NCBI GenBank assembly: GCA_903871545.1
Contig: CAIQHG010000087.1
Coordinates: 1 to 64,000, forward strand
DNA length: 64,000 nucleotides
DNA from: an uncultured Burkholderiales bacterium
GTDB taxonomy: Bacteria > Pseudomonadota > Gammaproteobacteria > Burkholderiales > Burkholderiaceae_C
Reading direction: 5' to 3'
This document shows, one piece after another, positions 38,226 through 49,075 of the stretch. Position 1 is the first letter of the stretch. Each line of letters opens with the position of its first letter. A model generated the notes under the pieces. The model was not told the origin of the DNA and searched no databases. It saw nothing but the letters and a program-made list of their open reading frames with translations. The position numbers were made by a program, and so were the translations under genes.

Positions 38226-39731
38226 TTAATTATTCGCTCTCTTGTTGTCCCAATTGCCGGAATTTTTAGGGCCGCCCTTGTCTTGATTAGACTTTGCATC
38301 AGGTCTAGCTTCCGAGCCAGAGGTGGGCGCAGTAGTAGAGTTCGCAGTGCTTAAAGGGGAGGCAGCAGCAGCGGGCTCGGTCTTAGTAGTCGAACTTTTT
38401 TCTTCTGCGCCTTTGCGCCCCCTAGCTCCCCCCGCACCTCCTGGCTTAGCTGCCTCTGAGACAATAATGCTTGCACCCTCTCTTAACTTATCCAGGCCAT
38501 CAACCACAATTTTGTCGCCTGGGCTTAGGCCCGATTCGACGAGTATTTTGTCCTGATCGGTGGCCCCTAGTTTTACAGACGCAACGGAGACCGTTTTTCC
38601 GTCTTCATTCACTTTGTAGACGAAAGTGCCGTTAATGCCTTTTTGCATAGCAGTAATTGGCATGAAGAGGACGTCTTTTTTTATTTCCAAAATAGACTTT
38701 ACGTTCACAAATTGGTTTGCAAATAAAGTCCCCTTTTTATTGGCAAATATTGCTCTAAGCTTGACAGTGCCCGTCGTTAAGTCAATCAAATTGTCTATAC
38801 TATCAAGCCTACCCTTGTCCAATATAAACTTATTGTCACTGTCCCAAGCTTCTATCTCTACGGCCTGAGGTCTAACTACATTATTTGGGGCCGATGATTT
38901 AGAGGATGATGGCTTATCATTGGAGGATTGAGACTCCTCTTTGTTTTGGCGCCCTGGCGCTCGAGAGGCCGCGGGTGGGTTGAGTTTTTCCAAGTAGGTT
39001 ACAAGCAAATTTTGAGGTACTGCAAAAATAACCGTGGTTGGACTGACTTGTGTAATTACGAATAAGCTGCTTGAGTTATTGGCTTGCACCAGATTGCCCG
39101 GATCTACCAAACGAAGACCAATACGTCCAGAAATTGGGGCAATGATTTTTGCAAATTCAACTTGCAGTTTTGCAGAATCAACCGAACCTTGATCGGTTAA
39201 CACGCTTGCCTTGTATTGATCCACCAACGCCCTTTGTGTGTCATAAATCTGGGCTGATACAGATTCCTGGGCAATTAAAGTCTCATATCGCTTAAGATCG
39301 ATTTCTGCGTTACGCAGTAACATCTTGTCACGCTCAAGCGTACCTTGAGCCTGCTTAAGAGAAGCTTCGTAACTTCTTGGATCTATTTGAGCTAGCAACT
39401 GCCCTGCCTCGACCATATCGCCTTCTTTAAAAAAGACCCCGGTCAAAATGCCCCCCACTTGTGGATAAACGGTAACGGTATTTCTGGGCGTTACAGTCCC
39501 AAGCGCACTCAAACTCACTGTGATATCGCCCGTTTTAACCTCACCTACGGCAACTGAGACTGGCCTATTTTTTGATCCACTTCTTTTATCGGGATCTGGT
39601 GCGTCTTTGTTGGAGAGGTAATACCAAGCGCCACCAGCGATACCTGCTAATAATAGACACCACAATACACGACTCGTAACCCCACCTATTGAGTTCTTTA
39701 GAGAACTATCACGATATTGAAATCTAGCCAT
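38226..39731 (-). CDS. RND periplasmic adaptor (membrane fusion protein), MdtA-like
   Basis: It links the RND permeases to the outer-membrane channel. The ATG at 39731 is preferred to an upstream in-frame TTG because AGGA lies 8 bases before it. The roughly 501 residues have an N-terminal membrane anchor (about 17-37), a lipoyl/barrel-sandwich half-motif, an alpha hairpin, and the [11 protein letters not shown] block. Two odd features are a Ser/Asn/Lys-rich insertion (about residues 255-285) within the beta domain, and a long C-terminal tail of about 75 residues rich in Gly, Ala, Ser, Thr and Lys. It heads the pump operon. Confidence 0.9.
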   Translation of the reverse strand: MARFQYRDSSLKNSIGGVTSRVLWCLLLAGIAGGAWYYLSNKDAPDPDKRSGSKNRPVSVAVGEVKTGDITVSLSALGTVTPRNTVTVYPQVGGILTGVFFKEGDMVEAGQLLAQIDPRSYEASLKQAQGTLERDKMLLRNAEIDLKRYETLIAQESVSAQIYDTQRALVDQYKASVLTDQGSVDSAKLQVEFAKIIAPISGRIGLRLVDPGNLVQANNSSSLFVITQVSPTTVIFAVPQNLLVTYLEKLNPPAASRAPGRQNKEESQSSNDKPSSSKSSAPNNVVRPQAVEIEAWDSDNKFILDKGRLDSIDNLIDLTTGTVKLRAIFANKKGTLFANQFVNVKSILEIKKDVLFMPITAMQKGINGTFVYKVNEDGKTVSVASVKLGATDQDKILVESGLSPGDKIVVDGLDKLREGASIIVSEAAKPGGAGGARGRKGAEEKSSTTKTEPAAAASPLSTANSTTAPTSGSEARPDAKSNQDKGGPKNSGNWDNKRANN

Positions 39732-40409
39732 AAAAAGCAATCCTTGCTGATTCTTATAATTTAAATTCGTTACAAATAATTAGACCGTGCGCTGGCACGA
39801 ATTTTGATAAAACTCAATCGGGTATTTTAGGTTAGATTGATACCATTTGATGCCAGCCTTGCTCATAAAAGCAAACTTAATGCTAACTCTTTTCTTTTCT
39901 TTAACATGCAGAAATACTCATGACAGTGACTATAAAACAGCCTCTTTGAAACTCTCAATACCAGGCTTTAGTACTTTTCTTAATAATATCAAATTTGTAA
40001 TATTTAAAACATCACAAATAGGGCTTAAGGCACATACACCTCAATACAAATGTGGTAAAAGATACTCATTAATTGAATTAACCAAGCACTTTAACTCGAC
40101 TGAGTATCAAATTAGTAAGAGCGAAGGTAAAAAAGAGTGATACAACCTTTGTAAGAGAGCAGAAAATACGGTAGAGCGTTCCCAAATTAAGTGAATTAAA
40201 ATTGAATACCCTAAATGTCATCCCTATCTTTAATCATTAGACACAAAAGAAAGAAATACGAAATAAATAAAAACTGGGATCGCTGCTTTTGTATTATCTA
40301 AGGTGCCCACCCTTAAAATCTTCAAAACCACATAGTTTAAATTAATCCTAAAGCCGCTTTTTAAAAACTTTCCCTAAAGTCTCTTTTATTGATTGGTTTA
40401 ACGGTTCGC
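39732..40409. other. 678-base divergent gap before the TPR glycosyltransferase
   Basis: AT-rich DNA between the divergent pump operon and the TPR/glycosyltransferase gene. A 97-codon frame (39847-40140) is open but has no ribosome site or recognisable domain and its composition looks like non-coding AT-rich DNA. I see no regulator gene or operator that would explain control of the pump. Confidence 0.5.
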
Positions 40410-43013
40410 ATGCAGAAAAAAAATATCCCCTCCAAGCATCGTCCACTACCAAGCACGAAAATACAGTCTGTGCACAGAAATGATAAAACTCAACTGTTGG
40501 TTCATTCTTTTTTCCTCAATGCCTTTCAGTTGCACCAGGCCGGTAAGCTTGAGGAGGCGCTGAATGGTTATTTAAAAATACTTGAATTAGTACCTACACA
40601 TTTTGACGCTTTGCAGCTCACGGGTACTTTGTGGGCTCAAAGGGGCGAGAGTGCAAAAAGTCTCCTCTTCTTTGACAAAGCTTTGGATGTTAATCCGCTA
40701 AGCGCAAGTGTATTTAACAACAAGGGCTTAGCCCTATATCAACTCAAACAACTCCAACTTTCTATTCAAAGTTATTCCAAGGCGATTCAGCTTCAAAGCG
40801 ATTACCCAGAAGCTCACTCCAACTTGGGCAACGCACTTCAAACCGCTCAAAGGCCTTTTGAGGCCATTGCTAGTTATGAAAACTCTATCGCGCTCAGACC
40901 GCAATTTGCAGATACCTACAACAATCTCGGGGTTGTTTTTCTAAGCCTTGACATACTAAACAGCGCATTATCAAACTTTAGATATGCAGCGCTTTTAAAC
41001 CCTGGCTTTGCACCGGCGTATTACAACGCAGCTCGTGTTTACAAACAAAATGGAGATTTAAACAACGCTTTAGCTCACTACGATCAAGCTATTAAGCTTG
41101 ATGCCTTTTATTTGGATGCGTACAACAACAAGGGCAACTTATTACTAGAGCTTAAAAATCATTCAAGTGCGTTGGAATGTTTTGATAAAGGGTTGTCCCT
41201 AAATCCCAATGCCCCTCACTTACAAAATAACAAAGGCAATGTGTTTAGGGAAATGAAAAGATATGAGGAGGCTCTAGAGTGCTACAGGGCTGCCCTCCTA
41301 ATGTACCCCTCTTACGCTGACGCTCACAACAACATGGGCAATGTGCTGCAAGAGCTCAAAAGGTGTAATGAAGCGCTTGTTTGTTATGAGGAGGCGCTCA
41401 CACACAACCCAAGATTTGTGGACGCCTTTAATAATAAAGGAGTGGTGCTCAGAGAGTTAAAGCAAATCAACTTAGCAATCGATTGCTACACAAGATCAAT
41501 CGAGCTGAACCCTCAGTTTACTCAGGGCACTTTTAATTTAGCCAATTCGCTCAAAGAAATTAATCAAACTGAGGACTCTAAAAAATACTATGATAGAGTG
41601 CTTAAGTTAGATCCCAATTACCAGGCTGCAAAATGGGCAATATCACTCTCTAATATCCCGACCTTTTTAAAAAGCGTCGATCACTTAGAGGCTTCTCGCA
41701 TTGAATTGTCCAAATCCCTGAATCTGCTCAGTCTTCAGTGCAATGACCCCAATTTTTTGAAAAGCTATAGTTGTATAGGGTTGCATCAGCCTTTTTACCT
41801 AGCCTATCAAGAGCGAAATAATAGGGACTTAATTTCCCAGTACGCACAGATATGTCATAAAGTAATGTCCTACTGGAGCTTATCCCATGGATTGAGAGCT
41901 CCTACTGGGACAAAGAACGGGCGGATAAAGGTTGGAATAGTCAGTGATCAAATCAGATATCACTCTGTTTGGAACGCCATCACCAAGGGCTTGACGGAGC
42001 AACTTGATGCGAATAAATTTGAAATACACATTTTTTATCTTGGCACACTTGTTGATTCACAGACCCAGTTTGCCCAGTCATTGGCCAGCTCTTTTACACA
42101 AAACTTAGTGAGCCTAGAAGATTGGGCGAGTTGTATTCTAAATGAGCAAATTGACGCTCTTTTATTTCCTGAGATAGGAATGCATGGGCTAACCACTCAG
42201 ATTGCAAACCTGCGTCTTGCGCCTTTGCAACTCGTTACTTGGGGGCACCCGGAGACAACAGGTATTCCAAGCATTGACTATTTTATTTCTGCAGATTTGC
42301 TTGAAAAACCCCAGTCTCAACTGGCCTACTCGGAAAAGCTATTCACACTGCCTTCGCTGGGGTGCACCTACAAAAAACTGAGCATAGTTCCAACAAAAAT
42401 AGATCTAAAAACACTTGGGATAAATCCCCGCGTTACGAGCTTACTTTGTCCAGGAAACTTGTTCAAATACTCTCCAGATTTCGACTGGGTTTATCCTCAA
42501 ATAGCCAGTCGTCTTGAAAGGTGTCAGTTTATCTTTTTGTTCAAGGACGGTGCAGGTTTCGGTGTGTTCAAAAATAGACTTCGTGTCGTGTTTGCCAACG
42601 CGGGTCTTGATGTAGACGAGTTTGTGGTCTTTGTGCCCTGGTTAAATCCGCAAGAATTTTTTGGACTCATGCAAGAGGTAGATCTATTTATCGACTCTCT
42701 GGGCTTCTCAGGCTTTAACACAGCGATGCAAGCAATCGAATGTGCGCTGCCCATCATAACCAAAGAAGGGGACTTCATGAGGGGGCGATTTGCAAGTGCA
42801 ATTTTAAGCAAGATGGGACTTCAGGAATGCATCACCCAAACCTGTGAGGCTTATATTGATTTAATTGTCAAAGTTGCCAAGGATCCGCAATTGAGGGCTC
42901 ATATAAGACAAAAGATTATTAATGCAAGAGGCATACTTTTTGATGATTTATCGCCAATTCGTGCATTTGAACAATTTTTGATTACAAAATGCAGACCTAA
43001 TTCGTCGGTTTAG
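40410..43013 (+). CDS. TPR protein with O-GlcNAc-transferase-like (GT41) domain
   Basis: The N-terminal part (about 30-385) is a run of some ten TPR repeats with regular NNKGN/NNLGN turns, forming a superhelix. The C-terminal part (about 440-860) resembles the GT41 catalytic domain of O-GlcNAc transferase. It has LVTWGHPETTGIPSIDYFIS, matching the domain's GxPxTxG..xIDY motif, and DLFIDSLGFSGFNTAMQAI, matching the nucleotide-sugar loop. It could glycosylate proteins or act in surface polysaccharide assembly; no acceptor is evident. The ATG at 40410 is used since an in-frame TTG at 40389 adds only unconserved residues. It stands alone, without sugar-nucleotide genes. A fragment of a related TPR gene lies at 28387. 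Confidence 0.82.
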   Translation: MQKKNIPSKHRPLPSTKIQSVHRNDKTQLLVHSFFLNAFQLHQAGKLEEALNGYLKILELVPTHFDALQLTGTLWAQRGESAKSLLFFDKALDVNPLSASVFNNKGLALYQLKQLQLSIQSYSKAIQLQSDYPEAHSNLGNALQTAQRPFEAIASYENSIALRPQFADTYNNLGVVFLSLDILNSALSNFRYAALLNPGFAPAYYNAARVYKQNGDLNNALAHYDQAIKLDAFYLDAYNNKGNLLLELKNHSSALECFDKGLSLNPNAPHLQNNKGNVFREMKRYEEALECYRAALLMYPSYADAHNNMGNVLQELKRCNEALVCYEEALTHNPRFVDAFNNKGVVLRELKQINLAIDCYTRSIELNPQFTQGTFNLANSLKEINQTEDSKKYYDRVLKLDPNYQAAKWAISLSNIPTFLKSVDHLEASRIELSKSLNLLSLQCNDPNFLKSYSCIGLHQPFYLAYQERNNRDLISQYAQICHKVMSYWSLSHGLRAPTGTKNGRIKVGIVSDQIRYHSVWNAITKGLTEQLDANKFEIHIFYLGTLVDSQTQFAQSLASSFTQNLVSLEDWASCILNEQIDALLFPEIGMHGLTTQIANLRLAPLQLVTWGHPETTGIPSIDYFISADLLEKPQSQLAYSEKLFTLPSLGCTYKKLSIVPTKIDLKTLGINPRVTSLLCPGNLFKYSPDFDWVYPQIASRLERCQFIFLFKDGAGFGVFKNRLRVVFANAGLDVDEFVVFVPWLNPQEFFGLMQEVDLFIDSLGFSGFNTAMQAIECALPIITKEGDFMRGRFASAILSKMGLQECITQTCEAYIDLIVKVAKDPQLRAHIRQKIINARGILFDDLSPIRAFEQFLITKCRPNSSV

Positions 43014-43163
43014 AACTTCTTTTATCCCCAACACCCGTTCATCGTTTACGTAAACCATGAGTTTTCACTCGACAGATTGCGAATAAGCAGTCCTTTCTAC
43101 GATAATCGAGGGCTTCGGTTAAAACCGTGTTTTAGTCTTTCTTCAGTTTATTTGGGAATTTTT

Positions 43164-44258
43164 ATGAGTTTAAAGTGCGGTATCGTCGGTCTACCTAATG
43201 TGGGCAAATCAACTCTATTTAATGCACTTACAAAGGCAGGCATTGCCGCAGAGAACTACCCCTTTTGTACGATTGAGCCAAATGTAGGCGTGGTCGAGGT
43301 GCCTGATTCTAGGTTGAGGGATCTCTCAACTATTGTTAAGCCTGAGAGGATCGTCCCAGCTATAGTTGAGTTCGTGGATATTGCGGGCCTCGTAGCTGGA
43401 GCAAGCCAAGGCGAGGGTCTGGGCAATCAGTTTTTAGCTCATATTAGAGAAACCGATGCAATCGTAAACGTAGTGCGCTGTTTTGATGATGACAACATCA
43501 TTCACGTGGCAGGCAAAATAGACCCCATCTCTGATTTAGAGGTCATTCAAACTGAGCTTTGTTTGGCTGATTTAAGCACTGTAGAGAAATCCATTGCAAG
43601 GTATACAAAAACCTCAAAATCAGGGAGCGACAAAGAGGCTGCAAAAATTCTAGCTTTGCTCAACACTTGTCAAACCGCTTTGAACCAAGGCCACCCAGTA
43701 AGGACATTACCCCTATCTATTGACGAATGGGCTCTTTTAAAACCCTTTTGTCTAATTACTGCAAAGCCAGCCATGTTTGTTGGAAATGTCAGTGAGGACG
43801 GATTTGAAAACAACGCTTACTTAACTCGCCTACAAGCCTTAGCTGATACTCAAAAAGCACCTTTGGTTGCGATTTGTGCAAAGATGGAAGCGGATATGAG
43901 TGATATGGACGAGGAGGAGAAGAGTTTATTTTTATCTGAGATGGGGCAAAGTGAACCCGGACTCAACCGACTCATCCGAGGAGCGTACGAACTCCTTGGA
44001 CTTCAAACGTACTTCACTGCAGGCGTTAAGGAGGTAAGGGCATGGACCATTCACAAAGGTTACACAGCCCCGCAAGCCGCGGGTGTCATACACACTGACT
44101 TTGAAAAAGGCTTCATTAGGGCTCAAACTATTTCCTTCACAGATTTTATGGCTCACAAGGGTGAGCAAGGCTCCAAAGATGCCGGGAAAATGCGAGCCGA
44201 AGGCAAAGAATATGTCGTTCATGATGGGGACGTAATGAACTTTTTATTTAGCCCTTAA
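43164..44258 (+). CDS. ychF: Redox-regulated ATPase YchF
   Basis: YchF is a universally conserved P-loop protein of the OBG group that prefers ATP and binds ribosomes; it is tied to oxidative-stress responses. The ATG at 43164 gives [17 protein letters not shown] with GGGAA about 5 bases upstream, and the frame upstream is not YchF-like. The 364 residues have G1 GLPNVGKST (about 8-16), G3 [10 protein letters not shown], a coiled-coil insert, and a C-terminal TGS-like domain containing [25 protein letters not shown] (given here in part as AWTIHKG..). The noncanonical G4 motif, not NKxD, fits ATP preference. Confidence 0.95.
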   Translation: MSLKCGIVGLPNVGKSTLFNALTKAGIAAENYPFCTIEPNVGVVEVPDSRLRDLSTIVKPERIVPAIVEFVDIAGLVAGASQGEGLGNQFLAHIRETDAIVNVVRCFDDDNIIHVAGKIDPISDLEVIQTELCLADLSTVEKSIARYTKTSKSGSDKEAAKILALLNTCQTALNQGHPVRTLPLSIDEWALLKPFCLITAKPAMFVGNVSEDGFENNAYLTRLQALADTQKAPLVAICAKMEADMSDMDEEEKSLFLSEMGQSEPGLNRLIRGAYELLGLQTYFTAGVKEVRAWTIHKGYTAPQAAGVIHTDFEKGFIRAQTISFTDFMAHKGEQGSKDAGKMRAEGKEYVVHDGDVMNFLFSP

Positions 44259-44502
44259 GTCAATGCTCACTCACGTCTGGTATCCATTTACATGTAGATT
44301 ATTTCTTGTGAAATCTGTATGTTTGTTTCTGTAATCGATGCAAATTTTTGAACTCGAGTTTATTACTATCTGAAAAATAAATTGAGGAACTAATCCCCAG
44401 CTTAGAAAGTATTATTGTTTCCCCTATATCTCAATTTTTCTTGATCAGTAATCGCTACAATTGTGCCTCCTTTTTAAGCAACTCTAGCCCTCCCTACACT
44501 TC

Positions 44503-45534
44503 ATGCAACTTGGCCAATATTTATTAGAAAGCAATGTATTTGTTGCCCCCATGGCTGGAGTCACGGATCGCCCGTTCAGATCGCTTTGTAAAAAACTAGG
44601 CGCAGGGTACGCAGTCAGCGAGATGGTGACATCTAGGCCAGATTTGATAAAAAGCGCAAAGACTCAAAGAAGAATTAACCACGCTGGTGAAAGCGGTGTC
44701 ATTTCGGTGCAGATTGCGGGAACGCAACCTAAAGAGATGGCTGAGGCAGCGCTCTTTAATATTGACAAAGGTGCACAGGTTATTGATATAAATATGGGCT
44801 GTCCTGCAAAAAAGGTTTGCAATAAGTGGGCAGGCTCTGCCCTGATGCAAGATGAAACGCTTGCGCTTAGCATCATTGAGTCAGTAGTTAACGCCTGTCA
44901 ATCCATGTCAATACCTGTTACATTAAAAATGCGAACAGGTTGGAGCGAGCAAGTCAAAAACGCCAAAGTAATTGCTCTCGCTGCGCAGGCCTTGGGCGTG
45001 CAGATGATAACAATTCACGGCAGAACCCGCGAACTAGGTTACAAAGGTCAAGCAGAATACGACACAATAAGACAGATTAAATCTGCACTGAGCATTCCAG
45101 TTGTCGCAAACGGCGACATTGATTCTGCTGAGAAAGCCAAATGGGTCCTTGACTCAACCAAAGCAGACGCAGTGATGATTGGACGCGCTGCGCAGGGGAA
45201 CCCCTGGATTTTTAGAGAAACCACGCATTACCTCCAAACTGGGAGACTTTTGGCCCCACCACTAGTTGTAGAAGCAAGATCGCTTTTGCTTGAACATCTA
45301 GAGGAGCATTACACGCTTTACGGATCCTTTACCGGCGTTCGCACAGCGCGCAAGCACATCGGGTGGTATGTGAAGGGTCTTGAAGGCCACGAGGCCTTCA
45401 AGGAAAAGATGAATCGATTAGAAGACACCTGTGAACAACTCCGAGCAGTTGCTCATTATTTTGACACTTTGTCAGAGTACGGCGAACGTTTGAAAAAAGT
45501 AAAGTTAGAGAGAACAGATTACGTTTATGAGTAA
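44503..45534 (+). CDS. dusB: tRNA-dihydrouridine synthase B
   Basis: DusB reduces uridine in the tRNA D-loop using FMN and NADPH. The 343 residues form a TIM barrel with APMAGVTDRPFR at the start, the conserved MGCPAKKV motif with Cys100, and HGRTR plus NGDI for FMN and tRNA contacts. A C-terminal helical domain binds tRNA. Its last codons overlap the fis start by 8 bases. The dusB-fis pair is a hallmark arrangement in proteobacteria and separates it from DusA and DusC. Confidence 0.95.
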   Translation: MQLGQYLLESNVFVAPMAGVTDRPFRSLCKKLGAGYAVSEMVTSRPDLIKSAKTQRRINHAGESGVISVQIAGTQPKEMAEAALFNIDKGAQVIDINMGCPAKKVCNKWAGSALMQDETLALSIIESVVNACQSMSIPVTLKMRTGWSEQVKNAKVIALAAQALGVQMITIHGRTRELGYKGQAEYDTIRQIKSALSIPVVANGDIDSAEKAKWVLDSTKADAVMIGRAAQGNPWIFRETTHYLQTGRLLAPPLVVEARSLLLEHLEEHYTLYGSFTGVRTARKHIGWYVKGLEGHEAFKEKMNRLEDTCEQLRAVAHYFDTLSEYGERLKKVKLERTDYVYE

Positions 45535-45760
45535 AAAACAAATTGAAGATGCTGTAAAGCACAGCCTAGAGTCCTACTTTAAAGACCTTAAGGGATCGGA
45601 GCCAGATAATTTGCATGACATGCTGATCAAGATTGTTGAAAAACCATTGCTAGAAGTAGTGATCAAGCATGCAGATAACAATCAGTCTAAAGCTGCCCAG
45701 TGGCTTGGGGTTAACCGCAATACGCTGCGTAAAAAACTAACAGATCACAAAATGATTTAG
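45527..45760 (+). CDS. fis: Fis-family DNA-binding protein
   Basis: Fis bends DNA and regulates rRNA and many other promoters. At 77 residues it is slightly shorter than the 98-residue enterobacterial protein, which is normal for betaproteobacteria. The C-terminal helix-turn-helix contains NQSKAAQWLGVNRNTLRKK. The N-terminal beta hairpin is reduced. It overlaps dusB by 8 bases and is translated from the same message. Confidence 0.93.
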   Translation: MSKKQIEDAVKHSLESYFKDLKGSEPDNLHDMLIKIVEKPLLEVVIKHADNNQSKAAQWLGVNRNTLRKKLTDHKMI

Positions 45761-45791
45761 CCTAAAAACAGCAGGCCATTGTTTCTCAACA

Positions 45792-45821
45792 CTTTGACAA
45801 CAGAACTGATTCTTGTCAAAG
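45792..45821. repeat. Perfect 9-bp inverted repeat downstream of fis
   Basis: CTTTGACAA and TTGTCAAAG flank a 12-base spacer, starting 31 bases after the fis stop. No T run follows on the plus strand, so it is not a standard terminator. It may be a binding site, an mRNA stabilising hairpin, or part of purH control. Confidence 0.5.
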
Positions 45822-45967
45822 ATCCAATCAATTAAAAGTGTGTCTCTATTGTTGAACTTAAAATCACAGTTGCTCATCCCAGGACAATGTTACCGTGTGT
45901 TTAAGATCGTTTCTTTAGGTTGTTTAGCTTTTAATGGTTTTACCGGTTCCCTTGACTGCGCTACTTC

Positions 45968-46003
45968 ACCCATACTTACCCATACTTACCCGTACTTACC
46001 CAT
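45968..46003 (+). repeat. 10-bp tandem repeat upstream of purH
   Basis: ACCCATACTT is repeated three times, with a single change (ACCCGTACTT) in the third copy, followed by a partial fourth (ACCCAT). The array ends about 46 bases before the purH start and so lies in its leader or promoter. The 10-bp period is close to one helical turn. Confidence 0.7.
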
Positions 46004-46049
46004 TTGATCCGTACTTCAATCGCAAAACTCTTTATGGAACTCAGGCCTC

Positions 46050-47645
46050 ATGAACGCGTTAATTTCTGTCTCCGATAAAACTGGCATTGTAGAGTTTGCG
46101 CAAGCGCTGCATCAGTTGGGCGTCGCTCTAATTTCAACCGGCGGCACCGCTAAGTTACTAAGTGATCATGGCCTGCCAGTGAGCGAAGTGGTAGAGCTTA
46201 CAGGATTTCCAGAAATGTTAGACGGTCGCGTTAAAACCCTTCACCCGGGTGTGCATGCGGGACTTTTAGCCAGACGGGACCTGCCTGCTCATATGCAGTC
46301 ACTTAAGGATCACAACATCTCCGGTATCGATTTACTGGTCGTTAATTTGTACCCTTTCGAGCAAACTATCAGCAAACCTGATTGCTCTTTTGAAGATGCA
46401 ATCGAAAATATTGACATCGGTGGTCCAGCCATGGTGAGGAGTGCCGCCAAAAACTGGCAACACGTTGCAGTCGTCACCGACTCAACCCAGTACGCAAAGG
46501 TCCTTCAAGAGCTTAATAAAAACCAAACCATTTCCCAGGACTTACGGCTATCCCTAAGCGTTGCTGCCTTTAACCGCATCAGCAACTACGATGCAAGTAT
46601 CAGTAACTATTTATCTGCTCGTTCACCAAGTGGTGAGCTCGCACAATTTCCTGATCAATTCAACGCTCACTTTACCAAGATGCAAGACCTTCGCTATGGT
46701 GAGAACCCTCACCAAAGCGCCGCTTTTTACAAAGACATAACGCCTATCAAAGGCTCCTTGGTCAGTGCCCTACAAGTGCAGGGTAAGGAGTTATCTTATA
46801 ACAACCTTGCCGACGCGGATACGGCTTGGGAATGTGTGAAAAGTTTCAAAGATACAGCATGCGTCATTGTCAAACATGCCAATCCCTGCGGCGTGGCAAC
46901 TGGGGGCAATTCGCTTGAGGCCTATAAAAGGGCCTTCAGCACCGACCCGACCTCTGCTTTTGGGGGCATCATTGCTTTTAATACAAGTCTTGACGCAACA
47001 ACTGCTTCAGCGCTTAGTGAAAAATTTGTTGAAGTCTTAATTGCCACTGATTTCAGCGAGGAAGCTCTCCTCGTTTTAGCAAAAAAACCGAACGTCAGGG
47101 TTTTGAAAATTGAATTTTGCCGCACTGATAGCTTAGGGCGAAACGCGCCCTCACCCCAATCTTTTGCACTCAGCACCGCTGAGCTGGATATCAAACGAAT
47201 TGGGGGGGGCTTATTGGTTCAAACTGCTGACACACATTTGTTAGATTCAAAAGACTTAAAGATCGTCACAAAAGTTTTACCTACACCTGCGCAAGTTCAA
47301 GATATGCTTTTTGCTTGGAAGGTTGCAAAGTTTGTGAAAAGCAATGCAATCGTGTTTTGTCAAAACGCCATGACAATAGGCGTAGGAGCTGGGCAAATGA
47401 GTCGATTAGACTCAGCAAAAATTGCTTCTATTAAGGCCGAGCACGCTGGACTTTCCCTCAAAGGTTCGGTTGTGGCCAGCGATGCATTCTTTCCCTTCAG
47501 GGACGGTCTCGATGTAGTTGTAAATGCAGGCGCCGTTTGTATTGTTCAACCCGGAGGGTCTGTCAAGGATCCAGAGGTCATTGAGGCCGCAAATGAACAC
47601 GGCGTGTGCATGGCATTCACCGGGGTTCGCCATTTTAGGCATTAA
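46050..47645 (+). CDS. purH: Bifunctional AICAR transformylase / IMP cyclohydrolase
   Basis: PurH carries out the last two steps of de novo IMP synthesis. The 531 residues start with [16 protein letters not shown] (IMP cyclohydrolase domain, about 1-195, with STGGTAKLL and DGRVKTLHP). The transformylase domain follows, with [22 protein letters not shown] holding the catalytic Lys-His pair, and KSNAIVF. The length is normal. The dusB-fis-purH order is conserved in Burkholderiales, although here 289 bases with repeats separate fis and purH. Confidence 0.97.
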   Translation: MNALISVSDKTGIVEFAQALHQLGVALISTGGTAKLLSDHGLPVSEVVELTGFPEMLDGRVKTLHPGVHAGLLARRDLPAHMQSLKDHNISGIDLLVVNLYPFEQTISKPDCSFEDAIENIDIGGPAMVRSAAKNWQHVAVVTDSTQYAKVLQELNKNQTISQDLRLSLSVAAFNRISNYDASISNYLSARSPSGELAQFPDQFNAHFTKMQDLRYGENPHQSAAFYKDITPIKGSLVSALQVQGKELSYNNLADADTAWECVKSFKDTACVIVKHANPCGVATGGNSLEAYKRAFSTDPTSAFGGIIAFNTSLDATTASALSEKFVEVLIATDFSEEALLVLAKKPNVRVLKIEFCRTDSLGRNAPSPQSFALSTAELDIKRIGGGLLVQTADTHLLDSKDLKIVTKVLPTPAQVQDMLFAWKVAKFVKSNAIVFCQNAMTIGVGAGQMSRLDSAKIASIKAEHAGLSLKGSVVASDAFFPFRDGLDVVVNAGAVCIVQPGGSVKDPEVIEAANEHGVCMAFTGVRHFRH

Positions 47646-47687
47646 CTATAGGGGACTAAGGGGAGCTGAAGGGGGCTACAAGCTTTC

Positions 47688-48992
47688 TTAAGCTCTTTTA
47701 AGCTTGCTCATGACCTCGTGTGCAACCGCGATCGTATGCTCAATATCAATTTGCGTATGCGCCGCGCTTACAAAACCTGCCTCATAAAGAGCTGGGGCAA
47801 TATAAACTCCTTTATTGAGTAGGCCATGAAAGAGTTGGTTAAACAAGGCTCCGTCGCTCTTCATCACCTGTGCGTAATTGCTAGGTAATTCAGGTAGCAA
47901 GAAAAAACCAAACATCCCGCCTTGACAATCCGCAGAGAAATCTAGATCCAAATCTTTTGCAACTTTGCTTAAACCACTTACCAGCATCTCTGTTGTCTCT
48001 GAAATGGAGCTCCAAAACCCCGGGCGCTGAATCTCTTTGAGGGTTGCAAGACCACAGGCCGTAGCAACGGGGTTTCCACTCAGCGTGCCCGCTTGGTAAA
48101 CGGGCCCTAGCGGGGCAAGCTGCTCCATAACGGCCTTGGAGCCTCCAAACGCTGCAAGGGGCATTCCGCCGCCAATAACCTTTCCCATCACAGTCACGTC
48201 CGGCTTAAAACCTGGAATCTGAGCTGAGTAGATGCTCTGCGCCCCACCGAGTGCAACCCTAAATCCAGTCATCACTTCATCAAATACCAAGAGTGCACCG
48301 TTTTGTGTGCATAGCTCTCGACATCGCTTCATGAACTCCACACTGGCCCTTACAAAATTCATATTACCGCAAATCGGTTCAATCATGACGCAGGCAAGCT
48401 GCTCGCCGTACAGGGAGAAAGCCTCTTCAAGTTGCGCGATGTTGTTGTACTCTAGAACGAGGGTGTCTTGCACAACTTCCTTTGGAACTCCTGCGCTGGT
48501 GGGGTTTCCAAAAGTAGCAAGTCCAGAGCCCGCCTTGACCAATAAAGCATCTGCGTGGCCGTGGTAGCAACCTTCAAATTTTATAAACTTAGTTCGCCCC
48601 GTAGCTCCCCTTGCCAAGCGAAGGGCGCTCATACCGGCCTCAGTGCCAGAGCTCACCAGTCGCACCATCTCCATGGAGGGGACAAGTTTAAGGATCTCCT
48701 CGACCAACTCGACCTCGCGCAGAGTCGGCGCTCCAAATGAGAAACCGTCTTTAAGAGCCTCTTGTACGGCCTGTAGGACTACCGGATTTCCGTGTCCTAG
48801 AATCATCGGCCCCCATGAGCCGATGTAATCAATATACCTCTCGTCGTTCACGTCCCAAAAGTAAGCGCCCTGCGCGCGCTTTACAAACCGAGGCGTGCCC
48901 CCAACCGCTTTAAAAGCTCGAACGGGTGAATTGACGCCACCGGGGATAACCGCTTTAGCGCGATCAAAATAAATTTGATTGAGATCTGTCAT
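47688..48992 (-). CDS. hemL: Glutamate-1-semialdehyde 2,1-aminomutase
   Basis: HemL converts glutamate-1-semialdehyde to 5-aminolevulinate in the C5 route to heme. The 434 residues show [14 protein letters not shown] at the start, the [13 protein letters not shown] phosphate site, and the PLP lysine Lys271 in [20 protein letters not shown]-type sequence ([11 protein letters not shown]) holds the Asp that pairs with PLP. It converges on purH; the 42-base gap has three G runs but no clear terminator. Confidence 0.97.
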   Translation of the reverse strand: MTDLNQIYFDRAKAVIPGGVNSPVRAFKAVGGTPRFVKRAQGAYFWDVNDERYIDYIGSWGPMILGHGNPVVLQAVQEALKDGFSFGAPTLREVELVEEILKLVPSMEMVRLVSSGTEAGMSALRLARGATGRTKFIKFEGCYHGHADALLVKAGSGLATFGNPTSAGVPKEVVQDTLVLEYNNIAQLEEAFSLYGEQLACVMIEPICGNMNFVRASVEFMKRCRELCTQNGALLVFDEVMTGFRVALGGAQSIYSAQIPGFKPDVTVMGKVIGGGMPLAAFGGSKAVMEQLAPLGPVYQAGTLSGNPVATACGLATLKEIQRPGFWSSISETTEMLVSGLSKVAKDLDLDFSADCQGGMFGFFLLPELPSNYAQVMKSDGALFNQLFHGLLNKGVYIAPALYEAGFVSAAHTQIDIEHTIAVAHEVMSKLKRA

Positions 48993-49075
48993 ATTTCTGA
49001 AAAAAAAGATTGAGAATCTGCGCTATAAAAAGAAAACAACGCCTATAGCCGAAGCTTACATTATCAACCAAAACA

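Noticed and set aside
39847-40140. 97-codon plus-strand frame in the gap before the TPR glycosyltransferase
   Set aside because: No ribosome site, no domain, and AT-rich composition like the surrounding non-coding DNA.
47650-47676. G-rich stretch between purH and hemL as a G-quadruplex
   Set aside because: Only three runs of four or more G are present, and four are needed for a standard intramolecular quadruplex.
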